Assembly (NCBI GenBank): GCA_964480475.1
Contig: CAYZPW010000028.1
Location: forward strand, 1-38,234
DNA length: 38,234 nucleotides
Origin: CAYZPW01 sp964480475
GTDB lineage: Bacteria > B130-G9
Direction: 5' to 3'
In this document: piece after piece, positions 1-8,034 of the stretch
How positions within the stretch are numbered: the first letter of the stretch is position 1
How the letters are laid out: each line of letters starts with the position of its first letter
Notes under the pieces: generated by a model
The model's database searches: none
The model's input: the letters and a program-made list of their open reading frames with translations, nothing else
Told to the model about the DNA's origin: nothing
Position numbers and translations under genes: made by a program

Positions 1-165
1 CACCATAGCGGTGTCCTGATATTCTGTGGTCAAGGCGTGAAGGTCCGCGATGAAATAGAAGCACTCGTATTCATCCTGAAGCGAGGCCCAGAACTCGAGC
101 AGCTTCAGATGCCCGATGTGCAGCCTCCCCGACGCCCTATTCCCGCTCGCGATAATCTTCTTCAA
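1..165 (-). CDS. trpS: Tryptophanyl-tRNA synthetase, 5' part only
   Basis: Charges tRNA-Trp with tryptophan in the cytoplasm; class I aminoacyl-tRNA synthetase. The complement of this stretch reads without a stop for 55 codons and runs off the left edge. It contains the class I signature HIGH at residues 16-19 within GRLHIGH, followed by ECFYFIADLHALTT (residues 34-47). Both pieces match the N-terminal region of bacterial TrpS as I know it, for example that of Thermotoga. The best start is a TTG at 163-165 preceded by GGGGAG about 9 nt upstream; no ATG fits. The gene is transcribed away from the restriction-modification cassette, so 166-396 is a divergent intergenic region. TyrS is the other possibility, but the ADLHALTT segment favours TrpS. 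The overlapping plus-strand reading frames are its antisense. Confidence 0.85.
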   Translation of the reverse strand, partial: MKKIIASGNRASGRLHIGHLKLLEFWASLQDEYECFYFIADLHALTTEYQDTAMV

Positions 166-396
166 CGCAATAATCTCCCCAACAAAAACAGCCAGAACCC
201 GGCCATCTTGCGGCCTTCGCCGAACAGAACACACCCTCGCCCAAACTGCCTTCCCAACTCAAAAGGCAAGAACGGGCGAGTCAGCCAACCAGAATGCTAT
301 TGTATTGAACCGCCCCGCCCAAGTAAAGCCCGATTCGGATTCTGCCCGGTTTCATGCGCCAACCTATGGGAAGCTGACTAGCCCGAGGCCAAGGTC
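166..396. other. Divergent intergenic region, trpS / restriction-modification cassette
   Basis: About 230 bases between the divergent trpS start and the first possible start of the restriction cassette. It must hold promoters for both directions, but I cannot pick a convincing -35/-10 pair. No RNA gene or strong hairpin was seen. The plus-strand reading frames crossing this stretch are rich in proline and arginine and look non-coding. Confidence 0.4.
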
Positions 397-507
397 GTGA
401 TTTGTCCTGTGGTTGAAATTGACGAGCTGCATGAGGTAACATTGGACATGCCGGAAGGCTTCATTCCAACTAAATGCTGCTTCATTTGGGATACGGAGCT
501 AATTTGA
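397..507 (+). CDS. Possible 36-residue leader ORF before the restriction gene
   Basis: Starting at GTG 397, the frame reads 36 codons and ends in TGA at 505-507. The peptide starts VICPVVEIDELHEV and ends IWDTELI; I do not recognise it. Its TGA overlaps the TTG at 504-506 that I prefer as the restriction enzyme start (TTGA), which would give translational coupling. The in-frame TAG at 379-381 blocks a longer version. It is too short for a typical controller (C) protein with a helix-turn-helix. It may be a leader peptide, the remnant of a longer gene, or chance. Confidence 0.3.
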   Translation: MICPVVEIDELHEVTLDMPEGFIPTKCCFIWDTELI

Positions 508-1283
508 ACTACTGGACTCAGCTGAGCATCGAATACGCCAACCAGCGTGCGTATTTAGATGACTTGTTCCGGGTGTATCCGACGATTCCGGAAGCTATCA
601 GAGATATAAGCGAACAGAAATGGGCAGAGATAGAGGAAGCCTTCAAGCACCAACGCAATGTTGATCTCTTGGAGGCCCTCTTGGACCTCGATCTGTTTCC
701 GGTGAAGGATTCGTATGTCGCATACTTGAGAAGAGACCCGTCAGCCATGCAACGTAATCCCGCGACCGTCAATAGACTATCCGGTAGGCTGTATGAGATG
801 GGCCTGGAGGCGATCTATGAGAGATGCAGCGAGCCCAAGGAGACTAACAGGCGGATGGGGCAGCTGTTCCGGGAATGGCTTCGAAAGGGGGTTCTTGGCG
901 TCAGGTTCCTGAACGCCGATTCAATGCTGTCAACGTCGCAAGATGCTATTCTCGAAGGTAGCGATCAACAGCTGAAACAGTTTGCAGAAGAGCAAACGGG
1001 CTATTCACGCGACAAGGGCTTGGATTTCGTGGGGAGATTCAATGGCAAGTATATCATTGGTGAGGCGAAGTTTCTCACCGATTTCGGCGGGCACCAGCAG
1101 GCTCAGTTTGAGGACGCAGTTGTGCTGTTTGATCAGAAGGCTCTAGACGCCATCACCGTCGCCATCCTTGACGGCGTGCTGTATATGCCAAGAAACACGA
1201 AGATGCACAGCTTCTTGCTGGAGCGCCACGACTGCAACGTGTTGAGCGCTTTGGTTCTGAGGGATTTCCTGTATCAGGTATAG
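504..1283 (+). CDS. Type II restriction endonuclease, Tsp45I family
   Basis: Cleaves unmethylated DNA at a short site; the founding enzyme Tsp45I recognises GTSAC, but the site here is not proven. From the TTG at 504 the protein is 259 residues. The N-terminal part (YWTQLSIEYANQRAYLDDLF, then a VYPTIPE segment) and the middle (RLYEMG, CSEPKETNR) fit my memory of Tsp45I-like proteins. A PD-(D/E)XK nuclease core is visible: D174 in GLDFVG, then E187 and K189 in GEAK. I prefer TTG 504 over ATG 474 because GGAG lies 6 nt upstream and the first ten residues from 474 look non-family. The partner methyltransferase starts 9 bases downstream. Base composition appears lower in GC than the neighbours, consistent with transfer as a cassette. 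Confidence 0.8.
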   Translation: MNYWTQLSIEYANQRAYLDDLFRVYPTIPEAIRDISEQKWAEIEEAFKHQRNVDLLEALLDLDLFPVKDSYVAYLRRDPSAMQRNPATVNRLSGRLYEMGLEAIYERCSEPKETNRRMGQLFREWLRKGVLGVRFLNADSMLSTSQDAILEGSDQQLKQFAEEQTGYSRDKGLDFVGRFNGKYIIGEAKFLTDFGGHQQAQFEDAVVLFDQKALDAITVAILDGVLYMPRNTKMHSFLLERHDCNVLSALVLRDFLYQV

Positions 1284-1292
1284 CTGATTCCC

Positions 1293-2432
1293 ATGTTCCT
1301 TGAGTATCGGAACAAGACATCAAAACGGAACATACTGGCCAAGAGACAGCAGTCCCGACTCGAGCGCGAGAATGGTGGCGGGAGCTCCGAAAAGAAGCTG
1401 ATTCTCGGCGAGAACTCTGAAGTCCTAAGACACTTAATTCGTGATCCCAGCGTGCAAGGGAGTGTCGAATTGGTCTATATCGACCCACCATTCTCGACCA
1501 ATACGGTCTTCAGAATAGGACAGTCGAGGGCTAATACGATCAGCTCGAGTCGGTCAGACCCTGCTGCCTACACGGACCTGTTGACTGGCTCGGAGTTCAT
1601 CGAATTCATGCGGGAACGCCTGATATTGATAAGGGAGCTCATGTCCAGAACCGCGTCGATCTACTTGCATATTGATTACAAAATCGGCCACTACCTGAAG
1701 GTCATGATGGACGAAGTGTTCGGCGCTGACTGTTTCAGGAGCGACATCGCGAGAATTAAATGCAATCCAAAGAACTTCAAGCGCAGGGCTTTTGGCAACG
1801 TCAAGGACTTGATTCTATTCTACACAAAATCCGCTCGATATACCTGGAATGAGCCCAGAACCGATTTCGCTGAGGATGACGTCACGAGGCTATTCAAGAA
1901 GGTTGACGAGGGCGGCAGGCGCTACACAACCGTGCCTCTACATGCGCCAGGCGAAACGCAAAATGGTCCAACGGGCCGGCCCTGGAAAGGCATCCCACCT
2001 CCGAAAGGCAGGCATTGGCGCAGCGACCCGAAAGTCCTTGATGAGCTAGATAGCGAGGGGCTAATCGAGTGGTCGCGGGCGGGAGTGCCCAGAAAGAAAA
2101 TATATGCTGACGAGGCGAACGGGAAGCGGCTACAGGACATATGGGAGTTCAAGGACCCGCAATACCCGTCCTATCCTACGCAGAAGAACCTGGATATGCT
2201 GAAGCTCATCATCTCCACCTCGTCAAACAAGGGCGACCTTGTGCTGGACTGCTTCTGCGGGTCTGGGACAACGCTATTGGCCGCCGAGCAGCTGGGCAGG
2301 AACTGGATCGGCGTGGATCAATCGGAGGAAGCAATAATCGTCGCGAGGCGCAGATTGGACGAGATACCGGAAGCGGTATTTCAGAAGAAGCCGGATTATG
2401 ATTTCTTGAGACTTGCTCCCTCCGATGCATAG
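1293..2432 (+). CDS. Site-specific DNA methyltransferase (beta class), partner of Tsp45I-like enzyme
   Basis: Transfers a methyl group from S-adenosylmethionine to the exocyclic amino group of adenine (N6) or cytosine (N4), protecting host DNA. The 379-residue protein carries catalytic motif IV DPPF at residues 64-67, ahead of the SAM-binding motif I LDCFCGSGTT at 318-327. The order IV then I defines the beta group of amino-methyltransferases. Residues FIEFMRERL and SIYLHIDYKIGHYLK are also typical of the family. It follows the endonuclease by 9 bases on the same strand with no clear ribosome-binding site, suggesting coupled translation. The target base and site follow from the neighbour only. 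Nothing looks truncated. The scaffold gap lies 220 bases downstream, so further cassette genes could be hidden there. Confidence 0.88.
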   Translation: MFLEYRNKTSKRNILAKRQQSRLERENGGGSSEKKLILGENSEVLRHLIRDPSVQGSVELVYIDPPFSTNTVFRIGQSRANTISSSRSDPAAYTDLLTGSEFIEFMRERLILIRELMSRTASIYLHIDYKIGHYLKVMMDEVFGADCFRSDIARIKCNPKNFKRRAFGNVKDLILFYTKSARYTWNEPRTDFAEDDVTRLFKKVDEGGRRYTTVPLHAPGETQNGPTGRPWKGIPPPKGRHWRSDPKVLDELDSEGLIEWSRAGVPRKKIYADEANGKRLQDIWEFKDPQYPSYPTQKNLDMLKLIISTSSNKGDLVLDCFCGSGTTLLAAEQLGRNWIGVDQSEEAIIVARRRLDEIPEAVFQKKPDYDFLRLAPSDA

Positions 2433-2655
2433 GTGCGACTGGGCCACCGGCGATATCCTTGTCAATGCTGGTGCTGCGTTTATCATCTTTCTGTTGAAGC
2501 AACGTCCCTCACGCCTCTCTCCTTGAATCGCTCAAACGCCTCGCCCTTCAGTTTTGACTTGCCGGTGTAGGGCGTGGTCTCAGACCCCGCTCTCTTCTTC
2601 GTGTTTCTCGGTGTCCTTCGTGGATGGCTGATTTATGTGAGCTTGATCCACGAAG
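2433..2655. repeat. Repeat-rich spacer ending at the assembly gap
   Basis: No convincing gene. It contains a GTAGGGC-type palindrome at 2567-2590. Next to it, a 10-base inverted repeat CTTCGTGGAT (2616-2625) / ATCCACGAAG (2646-2655) has a right arm that ends exactly at the first N. The intervening text resembles the CACGAAGGACACCGA-type interspersed repeats I know from environmental genomes. A short minus-strand frame ending at 2483 is open but unrecognised. Confidence 0.6.
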
Positions 2656-2755
2656 NNNNNNNNNNNNNNNNNNNNNNNNNNNNNNNNNNNNNNNNNNNNN
2701 NNNNNNNNNNNNNNNNNNNNNNNNNNNNNNNNNNNNNNNNNNNNNNNNNNNNNNN
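2656..2755. other. Scaffold gap of 100 N
   Basis: Exactly 100 N, the usual placeholder for a gap of unknown length. Adjacency of the restriction cassette and the radical SAM gene therefore rests on read pairs only and should not be treated as an operon. Confidence 0.98.
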
Positions 2756-2781
2756 GGACGCGAGACAGTAGTCTTGGGCTT

Positions 2782-3834
2782 ATGGGAGCTGCGAAGGCAC
2801 TGTTGAGGACTGCGAAGTATCACGTCAGAGACCGTGTCGGGACGCTGAGGCCGCGGAAGCTGAGGCTGGCCGTTACGTCGCGGTGCAACGCGATGTGCTC
2901 GATGTGCAACGCATGGCAGAAACCGCTCGGACGGGAGCTTTCGCTCGAGGATTATGAGCGGATATTCAGCGAGAGCGCGCGCTTCCTCTCGAAGATTAAA
3001 CACGTCTCGTTCACGGGCGGCGAACCGACGCTCCGCGATGACCTGGTCGATGTCGTCAGATTGGTCACTGAGCATTTCCCCGGCGCCTCGGTCAACATCA
3101 ACACAAATGCTCTCCTGGTGAAACGGATCGCCGAGATGACGCGCGAGATACTGTCGTTCAGGGATCAGCTTATGATTATCGTCTCACTCGATGGGCTGGG
3201 GGAGGTTCACGACAAGGTCCGGGGCGTCCCGGGCGCGTTTGAGAAGGCGAACTCCACAGTGGAATCGCTGCTCTGGCTAAACAGAGAACTCCGCCCCAAG
3301 AGACTGAAGGTTGAGGTCAACTACACTGCCACCGACGAGAGTTACGAGCAGCATGAGCCGATGCTCCACTATTGCGCGCAGAGGGGCATCGACCTCAACC
3401 TCATCATCCCGATGTCAGGCGTGATCTACCGCAGGGAGGACGAGGCGCCGGCGCTTGGGAGCGAGCAGGCGGCGGAACTCGCGGCGGTTCTTAGGAGGCA
3501 GCTCGCGGCGAACTACAACCTGAAGCGAGCGATCATACTTGACCTTCTCGAGGGCAAGGGTCGGCAGTTCGACTGCTGGGCAGGGAGGCTTATCGTCTTC
3601 GTCGATGCGGACGGGACGCTCTATCCGAACAGCAGCTGCCCGGCCAGGTTCAGAATGGGGAACGTTTTTGAGGACAGTTTCGATTTGGCGAGGATATTCC
3701 GCTCTGACCTCGGAAGAAAAGTGATCGGAGCAGCGCGGACCTGTCACGACTGTCAAGTGGCCTGTGAGACGGGCACAACGCTCAGGCTGCCCGAGGCATG
3801 GTATGCCTATCGGCGGCGGACGAGAGGGGTCTGA
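2782..3834 (+). CDS. Radical SAM protein with C-terminal auxiliary cysteines
   Basis: Uses a 4Fe-4S cluster and S-adenosylmethionine to start radical chemistry; the substrate is unknown. The 350-residue protein has the cluster motif CNAMCSMC (C35, C39, C42) and the following TGGEPT motif near residue 80, which contacts SAM. A SPASM-like tail is visible: FDCWAGR, then NSSC, then CHDCQVACE near residues 321-328, suggesting one or two extra Fe-S clusters. Such tails are common in peptide-maturing and sugar-modifying radical SAM enzymes, but no small precursor peptide was found beside it. ATG 2782 has a weak ribosome-binding site. The start lies 26 bases after the gap, so an upstream operon partner may be missing. 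Downstream are a tandem repeat and an acyltransferase gene. Confidence 0.85.
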   Translation: MGAAKALLRTAKYHVRDRVGTLRPRKLRLAVTSRCNAMCSMCNAWQKPLGRELSLEDYERIFSESARFLSKIKHVSFTGGEPTLRDDLVDVVRLVTEHFPGASVNINTNALLVKRIAEMTREILSFRDQLMIIVSLDGLGEVHDKVRGVPGAFEKANSTVESLLWLNRELRPKRLKVEVNYTATDESYEQHEPMLHYCAQRGIDLNLIIPMSGVIYRREDEAPALGSEQAAELAAVLRRQLAANYNLKRAIILDLLEGKGRQFDCWAGRLIVFVDADGTLYPNSSCPARFRMGNVFEDSFDLARIFRSDLGRKVIGAARTCHDCQVACETGTTLRLPEAWYAYRRRTRGV

Positions 3835-3846
3835 TGTCCGGAGGGC

Positions 3847-3924
3847 GGTTGGCAGTTGGCAGGCTGGCGGTTGGCAGTTGGCAGTTGGCGGTTGGCAGTT
3901 GGCGGTTGCCGGTTGGCAGGCTGG
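3847..3924. repeat. Tandem array of 7-base GTTGGCA/G units
   Basis: About eleven imperfect copies of GTTGGCA or GTTGGCG lie directly after the radical SAM stop codon, followed by a small hairpin GGCTGG-AAAG-CCAGCC (3919-3934). It lies between two plus-strand genes. Length variation by slippage would be expected. Confidence 0.85.
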
Positions 3925-3960
3925 AAAGCCAGCCCCACGGCGGGTCAACGTAGACGCTGA

Positions 3961-4968
3961 GTGATGCGACTTAAAGGACTCGTGAAGAGACTCAGAAGGC
4001 TATACAAAGCCGTTAGCCACACGGTCAGGTATTGGCTTGGCGCGCAGATACTAAGGGCTCTGCTGGTCGTGCTGCCGTTGTTTCCACTAGCATTTTTGGA
4101 GCGGGTTGCGAGAGCAATGGGCAGCATCGCCTGGCGTGTTATGAGGCGGAATCGGGAGCTCGCGCTGTGTAACTTGAGGCTCGCCTTCCCGGACAAATCT
4201 GAGAGCGAACGGCTGCTCATAAGCAAGAAGGTGGCGCGTGCGCTCATCGTTAATGGATTTCAGATTGTCTGGATGGCGGGACATCGGAGGCAGATGCTAG
4301 AGCTCATCGAGGTCGATGGGCTCCAACACGTACAAAATGCTCTCAGAAAATGCAATGGCGCGATACTAGTGGGCGCGCATTTCGGGAACTTCATCCTGCA
4401 ATGCCTCCGGCTCGGGTCCGAGGACTTCACGTTTTCCACGATCGTCAACATGCCCGAGGCTGACAGGTTATCTGCGATTATCACTCAGCGAGCGAACGAG
4501 ATGGGCCTCAACATCATCCCCAGAAGACTGGCTTGGGCCGCGACAAGAGAGACACTCAAGCGGCTAAAGAACAACGAGGTGGTGTGTGTGATTGCCGATG
4601 AGGAGGCGCGGAAGGACGGGGTTTTCGTCGATTTCTTCGGCTATCAAGTCCCAACCCCTAAGGGACCTGCGTTGCTGGCCGTGCGTTCCGGCGCCGTGGT
4701 TCTCCCGACGTTCATTTATCGGTTTCCCGGAGCGCGGCAGAGGATTGTCGTGGAACCGCCGGTTGAGATACCGCGAGATGATACATCGGACGCGGTTCAA
4801 AGCGCCACGGCGATCATGACGAAGGTGATTGAGGACGTTGTGCGCAAGTATCCCGAGGAATGGGCGTGGATAACGCACAGATGGCGGAAACGGCGAGGCG
4901 ACCGGGCCAGCGACGACCGAGTATCGGAAAAAACACCGTCGCACCAACCCGCTGAAAAAAACGGCTAA
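3961..4968 (+). CDS. LpxL/HtrB-like lysophospholipid acyltransferase, motif altered
   Basis: LpxL-type enzymes add a secondary fatty acid to lipid A at the inner membrane, or act on related lipids. The 335-residue protein has an N-terminal membrane segment (about residues 29-50), followed by family hallmarks: NLRLAFPD (71-78), GAHFGN (138-143), a PTPKGPALLA segment and an EEWAWITHRW end. The catalytic HX4(D/E) motif is disturbed: H140 is present, but the acidic position is I145 (ATC at 4393-4395). The protein may be inactive, use another residue, or have a different role. GTG 3961 and ATG 3964 are adjacent possible starts with weak ribosome-binding sites. Its presence supports a lipopolysaccharide-bearing outer membrane. 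Confidence 0.8.
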   Translation: MMRLKGLVKRLRRLYKAVSHTVRYWLGAQILRALLVVLPLFPLAFLERVARAMGSIAWRVMRRNRELALCNLRLAFPDKSESERLLISKKVARALIVNGFQIVWMAGHRRQMLELIEVDGLQHVQNALRKCNGAILVGAHFGNFILQCLRLGSEDFTFSTIVNMPEADRLSAIITQRANEMGLNIIPRRLAWAATRETLKRLKNNEVVCVIADEEARKDGVFVDFFGYQVPTPKGPALLAVRSGAVVLPTFIYRFPGARQRIVVEPPVEIPRDDTSDAVQSATAIMTKVIEDVVRKYPEEWAWITHRWRKRRGDRASDDRVSEKTPSHQPAEKNG

Positions 4969-5097
4969 CAGCGCGGTTGCGTTCCGGTTGCGGCAAGCGC
5001 GCGTGAGCCGTCCTAACCGTTAAGGAACACGACCATTCCCGCGAATGTTCTAGAAATGAATAGAATGTTAGAAATACATGAAGATGGGAGGGGCGCG

Positions 5098-5868
5098 GTG
5101 GCGAAGCTCAACCGGATAGGGCACAAGTTAGTCTATAAAGGCGTCGAGGATGGGATGTTGGCTGAGAAGGCTGGCCAGGCGCTGATGAATCTTGGTCTCA
5201 CCTCTCTGAATCGTCAGGAGCTCGCCGAACTGTTCGCGGAAGACGGTGAGCTGCCGATTGAGGCGACGGTGATTGACGCTGAGCTGCTTCGAGAGAACTT
5301 CGCTCGGATCGGCTTTGACGCGGAAGTCGTTCGGGACACGGGCGCGTCCGCGGAGAGTCCCTATGTTGAATACAAAAGGAGCAGTGAGAAGGTAGTCTCC
5401 GGCGTGGGCTTGACCGGCGTTGTGAGTTTCGGAATTGTGTGGACCGTGGCGCTGTTCTTGGTCTTTGTGCCGATTCCCTTTATCAGCATGTTTGCCCTAT
5501 CGCTCGATTTGTACTCATATCTGTGGCCGCTCTCGTTATTGATGAGTGCCGTTCTCACCGTTACTGGCGGCTACTTCGTTGGCTGTCTCATGGCCGTTTA
5601 CAATTACAAGTTCCTTATGGGTTTGCTTATAGGAATTGTCGTCGGAGTGATTCAGGTGGCGTGTCTCGCAGGGTCCGGTTCGATGGCAGCGCCGGTGTTT
5701 GGCTCAATCTTGATTGGGGTCGATCAGAGCTTGAAAGGCGCGGACCCGGACTCGCTGCCCATTGACGCAAGGCCACAAGCAAGACGACTGCTGTCAAAAC
5801 CCCTTTTGTACTTCATCTGTTCGCACTTGATGGCACTTGCCGCAACAATACCTTCCAGGTTCATTTGA
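5098..5868 (+). CDS. Multi-pass membrane protein of unknown function
   Basis: I do not recognise the family. From GTG 5098 the protein is 256 residues. About 105 N-terminal soluble residues, rich in acidic and leucine residues, precede four or so hydrophobic segments, two of them glycine-rich (GLLIGIVVGVIQVACLAGSG). A polar loop with DQSLKGADPD precedes a last hydrophobic stretch. I chose GTG 5098 because GGGAGGGG lies 4 bases upstream; the ATG at 5056 has no ribosome-binding site. The stop overlaps the stop of pdxJ on the other strand by 8 bases, so the two genes converge. Function cannot be inferred from position. Confidence 0.7.
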   Translation: MAKLNRIGHKLVYKGVEDGMLAEKAGQALMNLGLTSLNRQELAELFAEDGELPIEATVIDAELLRENFARIGFDAEVVRDTGASAESPYVEYKRSSEKVVSGVGLTGVVSFGIVWTVALFLVFVPIPFISMFALSLDLYSYLWPLSLLMSAVLTVTGGYFVGCLMAVYNYKFLMGLLIGIVVGVIQVACLAGSGSMAAPVFGSILIGVDQSLKGADPDSLPIDARPQARRLLSKPLLYFICSHLMALAATIPSRFI

Positions 5869-6574
5869 CCAGCGCGAGCATCTCCCTGACGGCCTTGTCC
5901 AGGCCGACAAGCACGGCCCGTGCGATGATGCTGTGCCCGATGTTCAGCTCCTGGATGTCCATGATTCTCGCAACCGGCACTACATTGTAGTATGTCAGGC
6001 CGTGACCAGCAAACACGTCAAGCCCCACGTTGTCCGCGTAGGCGCACGCCTCGGCGATTATCTCTAGCTCGTCGGCTCGTTCTTTGAAGCCTACGGCATT
6101 GGCGTATGTCCCGGTGTGTATCTCGACAGCGTCGGCGCCCACCTTCTTTGAGGCGTCGATCTGGGCCTTGTCGGGATCGACAAACAGGCTCGTCTCTATT
6201 CCGGCGTCCTTTGCCGCGTCAAGTGTCCTTTTGACGACATCCAGGTTTGAGACGACATCGAGGCCTCCCTCCGTCGTTATCTCGTGCCGGCCTTCAGGAA
6301 CAAGCGTTATCTGGTCTGGATGAACCTCGCAGGCGATCTTGGTTATCTCCTCGGTCGCGGCCATCTCCAGGTTGAGCTTTATCTGGCAGACCTCGCGGAT
6401 GAGGCGCAGATCACGATCGCTGATGTGGCGTCTGTCCTCCCGCAGGTGGATCGTGATCCCACGGGCGCCAGCAAGGTGGACAATGCTCGCGGCGAAGACC
6501 GGGTCCGGCTCAAACGTTCGCCTCGCCTGCCTTATCGTTGCAACATGGTCTATGTTAACACAAAGCTCTGCCAT
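5861..6574 (-). CDS. pdxJ: Pyridoxine 5'-phosphate synthase
   Basis: Condenses 1-deoxyxylulose 5-phosphate with 3-amino-2-oxopropyl phosphate to form pyridoxine 5'-phosphate in the DXP-dependent vitamin B6 pathway; cytoplasmic TIM barrel. The 237-residue protein is of normal length and shows NIDHVATIRQARRT at residues 7-20, the LREDRRHI segment, EIHTGTYA and NIGHSI near the end. All match PdxJ. It is the last gene of the minus-strand cofactor operon and starts one base after the ybbR stop, so the two are probably translationally coupled. No sign of damage. Confidence 0.97.
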   Translation of the reverse strand: MAELCVNIDHVATIRQARRTFEPDPVFAASIVHLAGARGITIHLREDRRHISDRDLRLIREVCQIKLNLEMAATEEITKIACEVHPDQITLVPEGRHEITTEGGLDVVSNLDVVKRTLDAAKDAGIETSLFVDPDKAQIDASKKVGADAVEIHTGTYANAVGFKERADELEIIAEACAYADNVGLDVFAGHGLTYYNVVPVARIMDIQELNIGHSIIARAVLVGLDKAVREMLALVK

Positions 6575-6575
6575 C

Positions 6576-7598
6576 TTATTCGCCTCCGAGATCGTCGCTT
6601 CTGATGATGATTGTAACCTTATCAGGGTCCCTGCTCTTGACCGAAACGCTGTCTGGCAGTCTGAACCGAGGGGTCCGAAGATACCTACCCATGCCCAGGT
6701 CCATCACATCGACCACGCCTATTAGCTCGTCGCTCTCGATCGCCGTTACGACCGAAACCGGTCCCCTAAGATCTACGTTAACGCGCGGGGGGACAATCGC
6801 AACCGGCCGTTCAGGCGGAATCTGCTGGATCGGCACAGAAAGAAACTTCCTGATCTTGATTCTCTCTCGAACGTCAATTCTAACCAGAACGCTCTTGTTA
6901 TCGACAAAATTAACGAGCGGATGAATCGGGATGAGATATGCTCTGCCGGCAAAAGGCTCAGTAACCCCATCCACATTGACGGCCTCCGTCTTCACCGAAG
7001 TTACATCGGCGAGCACGGATTCTGGGCCCTGAAGCAGCACGGTCGTGGGCTCTGAGGCTTCTCCAACAACCGTGAAATCGGGCGCGGGCTTGCCCCTTAT
7101 CTCGAGGCTGACTGGGACCCTAACCGTCGCCTTCTTGCCAATCTTAACTCGGATTGAGGACGGCATGACCGAGATGACCGCTGTCCCAGAAGGCACGTCG
7201 ATCTGCTCCGGGAGAATGCGAACCGTCAGCTCCTTGGGCGAAGAAACGTCCGAAAGACTATGCGTTGCGCTTATCTGGTCCGCGGTGAGCGCACTGATCA
7301 CGCGTGAGGCGCCTCGTATGGTCACATCCAGTCTCTCCGCCGATTGCTCAAGCACCAGAAGATCGGCTCTTAGGCCTTCGAGCTTCAGGTCCACAGGCAT
7401 CCTTATGTTTTCTTTGTAGCCCGAAGCCGCGAGCATCCAGAGGAATATGGCAAGCAATCCGGCAAACACCTTCAACCGCCAATTGGCGAGCAGATTGAGG
7501 CTGCTCAAGAATGAACTAACCTTGCCCAACCAGGCGGCCACTGGGGGAGACTTGCTGCTCTGGTCCTTTCCGACCCCGGTATCATTCATGACAGCCAC
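6576..7598 (-). CDS. YbbR-domain protein (CdaR-like)
   Basis: YbbR/CdaR proteins are membrane-anchored, with extracytoplasmic YbbR repeats, and in Firmicutes regulate the diadenylate cyclase CdaA. The 340-residue protein has a short cytoplasmic N-terminus, one membrane helix at about residues 42-60 and then three or so YbbR-type beta-rich repeats; VPVSLEIRGKPAPDF and VLLQGPESVLADV are typical. Usually the gene sits beside cdaA and glmM; here it lies between panD and pdxJ, and no cyclase is in the window. ybbR next to pdxJ also occurs in other Gram-negative lineages, from memory. Regulation of a cyclase is therefore inference. Start ATG 7598 lies 42 bases after the panD stop. Confidence 0.85.
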   Translation of the reverse strand: MAVMNDTGVGKDQSSKSPPVAAWLGKVSSFLSSLNLLANWRLKVFAGLLAIFLWMLAASGYKENIRMPVDLKLEGLRADLLVLEQSAERLDVTIRGASRVISALTADQISATHSLSDVSSPKELTVRILPEQIDVPSGTAVISVMPSSIRVKIGKKATVRVPVSLEIRGKPAPDFTVVGEASEPTTVLLQGPESVLADVTSVKTEAVNVDGVTEPFAGRAYLIPIHPLVNFVDNKSVLVRIDVRERIKIRKFLSVPIQQIPPERPVAIVPPRVNVDLRGPVSVVTAIESDELIGVVDVMDLGMGRYLRTPRFRLPDSVSVKSRDPDKVTIIIRSDDLGGE

Positions 7599-7640
7599 GG
7601 ACGCCCCGTCTCAGCCCTTCGAGCATCAGCGACATACGCT

Positions 7641-7994
7641 TCATACCTCTATTGGGTCATTCTTCTCGTCAAGCATGATTATGCGCGGCTTGAAAGTCCG
7701 GACTTCCGACTCATCGATCATCCTATACACGGCAGCGATAACCTTGTCGCCCGTCTCACACAACCGAGCCGCGGCGCCGTTCACGCCGACCACGCCACTG
7801 CCGCGCTTGCCAGCAATCAGGTACGTCGAAAACCGCGCCCCATTGGTGATGCTGTAAACCTCGACCTTCTCGCCGGGCAGCATATCAGCCCTGTCGAGCA
7901 GGTCCTGGTCCACCTCGAGGCTACCTTCGTATTCTATGTCGCAGGCCGTAATAGTGGCCCTGTGTATCTTAGCTCCCAAGACAATCCTAAGCAT
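7641..7994 (-). CDS. panD: Aspartate 1-decarboxylase
   Basis: Converts L-aspartate to beta-alanine for pantothenate synthesis; it is made as a proenzyme that self-cleaves to create a pyruvoyl cofactor. The 117-residue protein has normal length and the cleavage site G24-S25 in the EYEGSL context. K9 and H11 (GAKIHRA) and the NGAAA segment near residue 72 are also as in active PanD. It lies between panC and ybbR in the minus-strand operon, with 40 bases to panC. Upstream panB and panC give a complete pantoate and pantothenate branch apart from the ketopantoate reductase PanE. Confidence 0.97.
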   Translation of the reverse strand: MLRIVLGAKIHRATITACDIEYEGSLEVDQDLLDRADMLPGEKVEVYSITNGARFSTYLIAGKRGSGVVGVNGAAARLCETGDKVIAAVYRMIDESEVRTFKPRIIMLDEKNDPIEV

Positions 7995-8034
7995 TTCCTA
8001 GAACCTCATCACGTCAACTAGGCAATTGGCAAAA

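Noticed and set aside
37..400. Plus-strand frames at the left edge
   Set aside because: They overlap the trpS start on the other strand and are proline-rich without similarity.
2483..2565. Short minus-strand frame with EAFERFKERGVRDV
   Set aside because: Looks protein-like but has no start and runs into a repeat; I could not assign it. It may be the remnant of a gene end.
3847..3924. CRISPR-like array after the radical SAM gene
   Set aside because: Units are 7 bases, contiguous, with no spacers; a simple tandem repeat.
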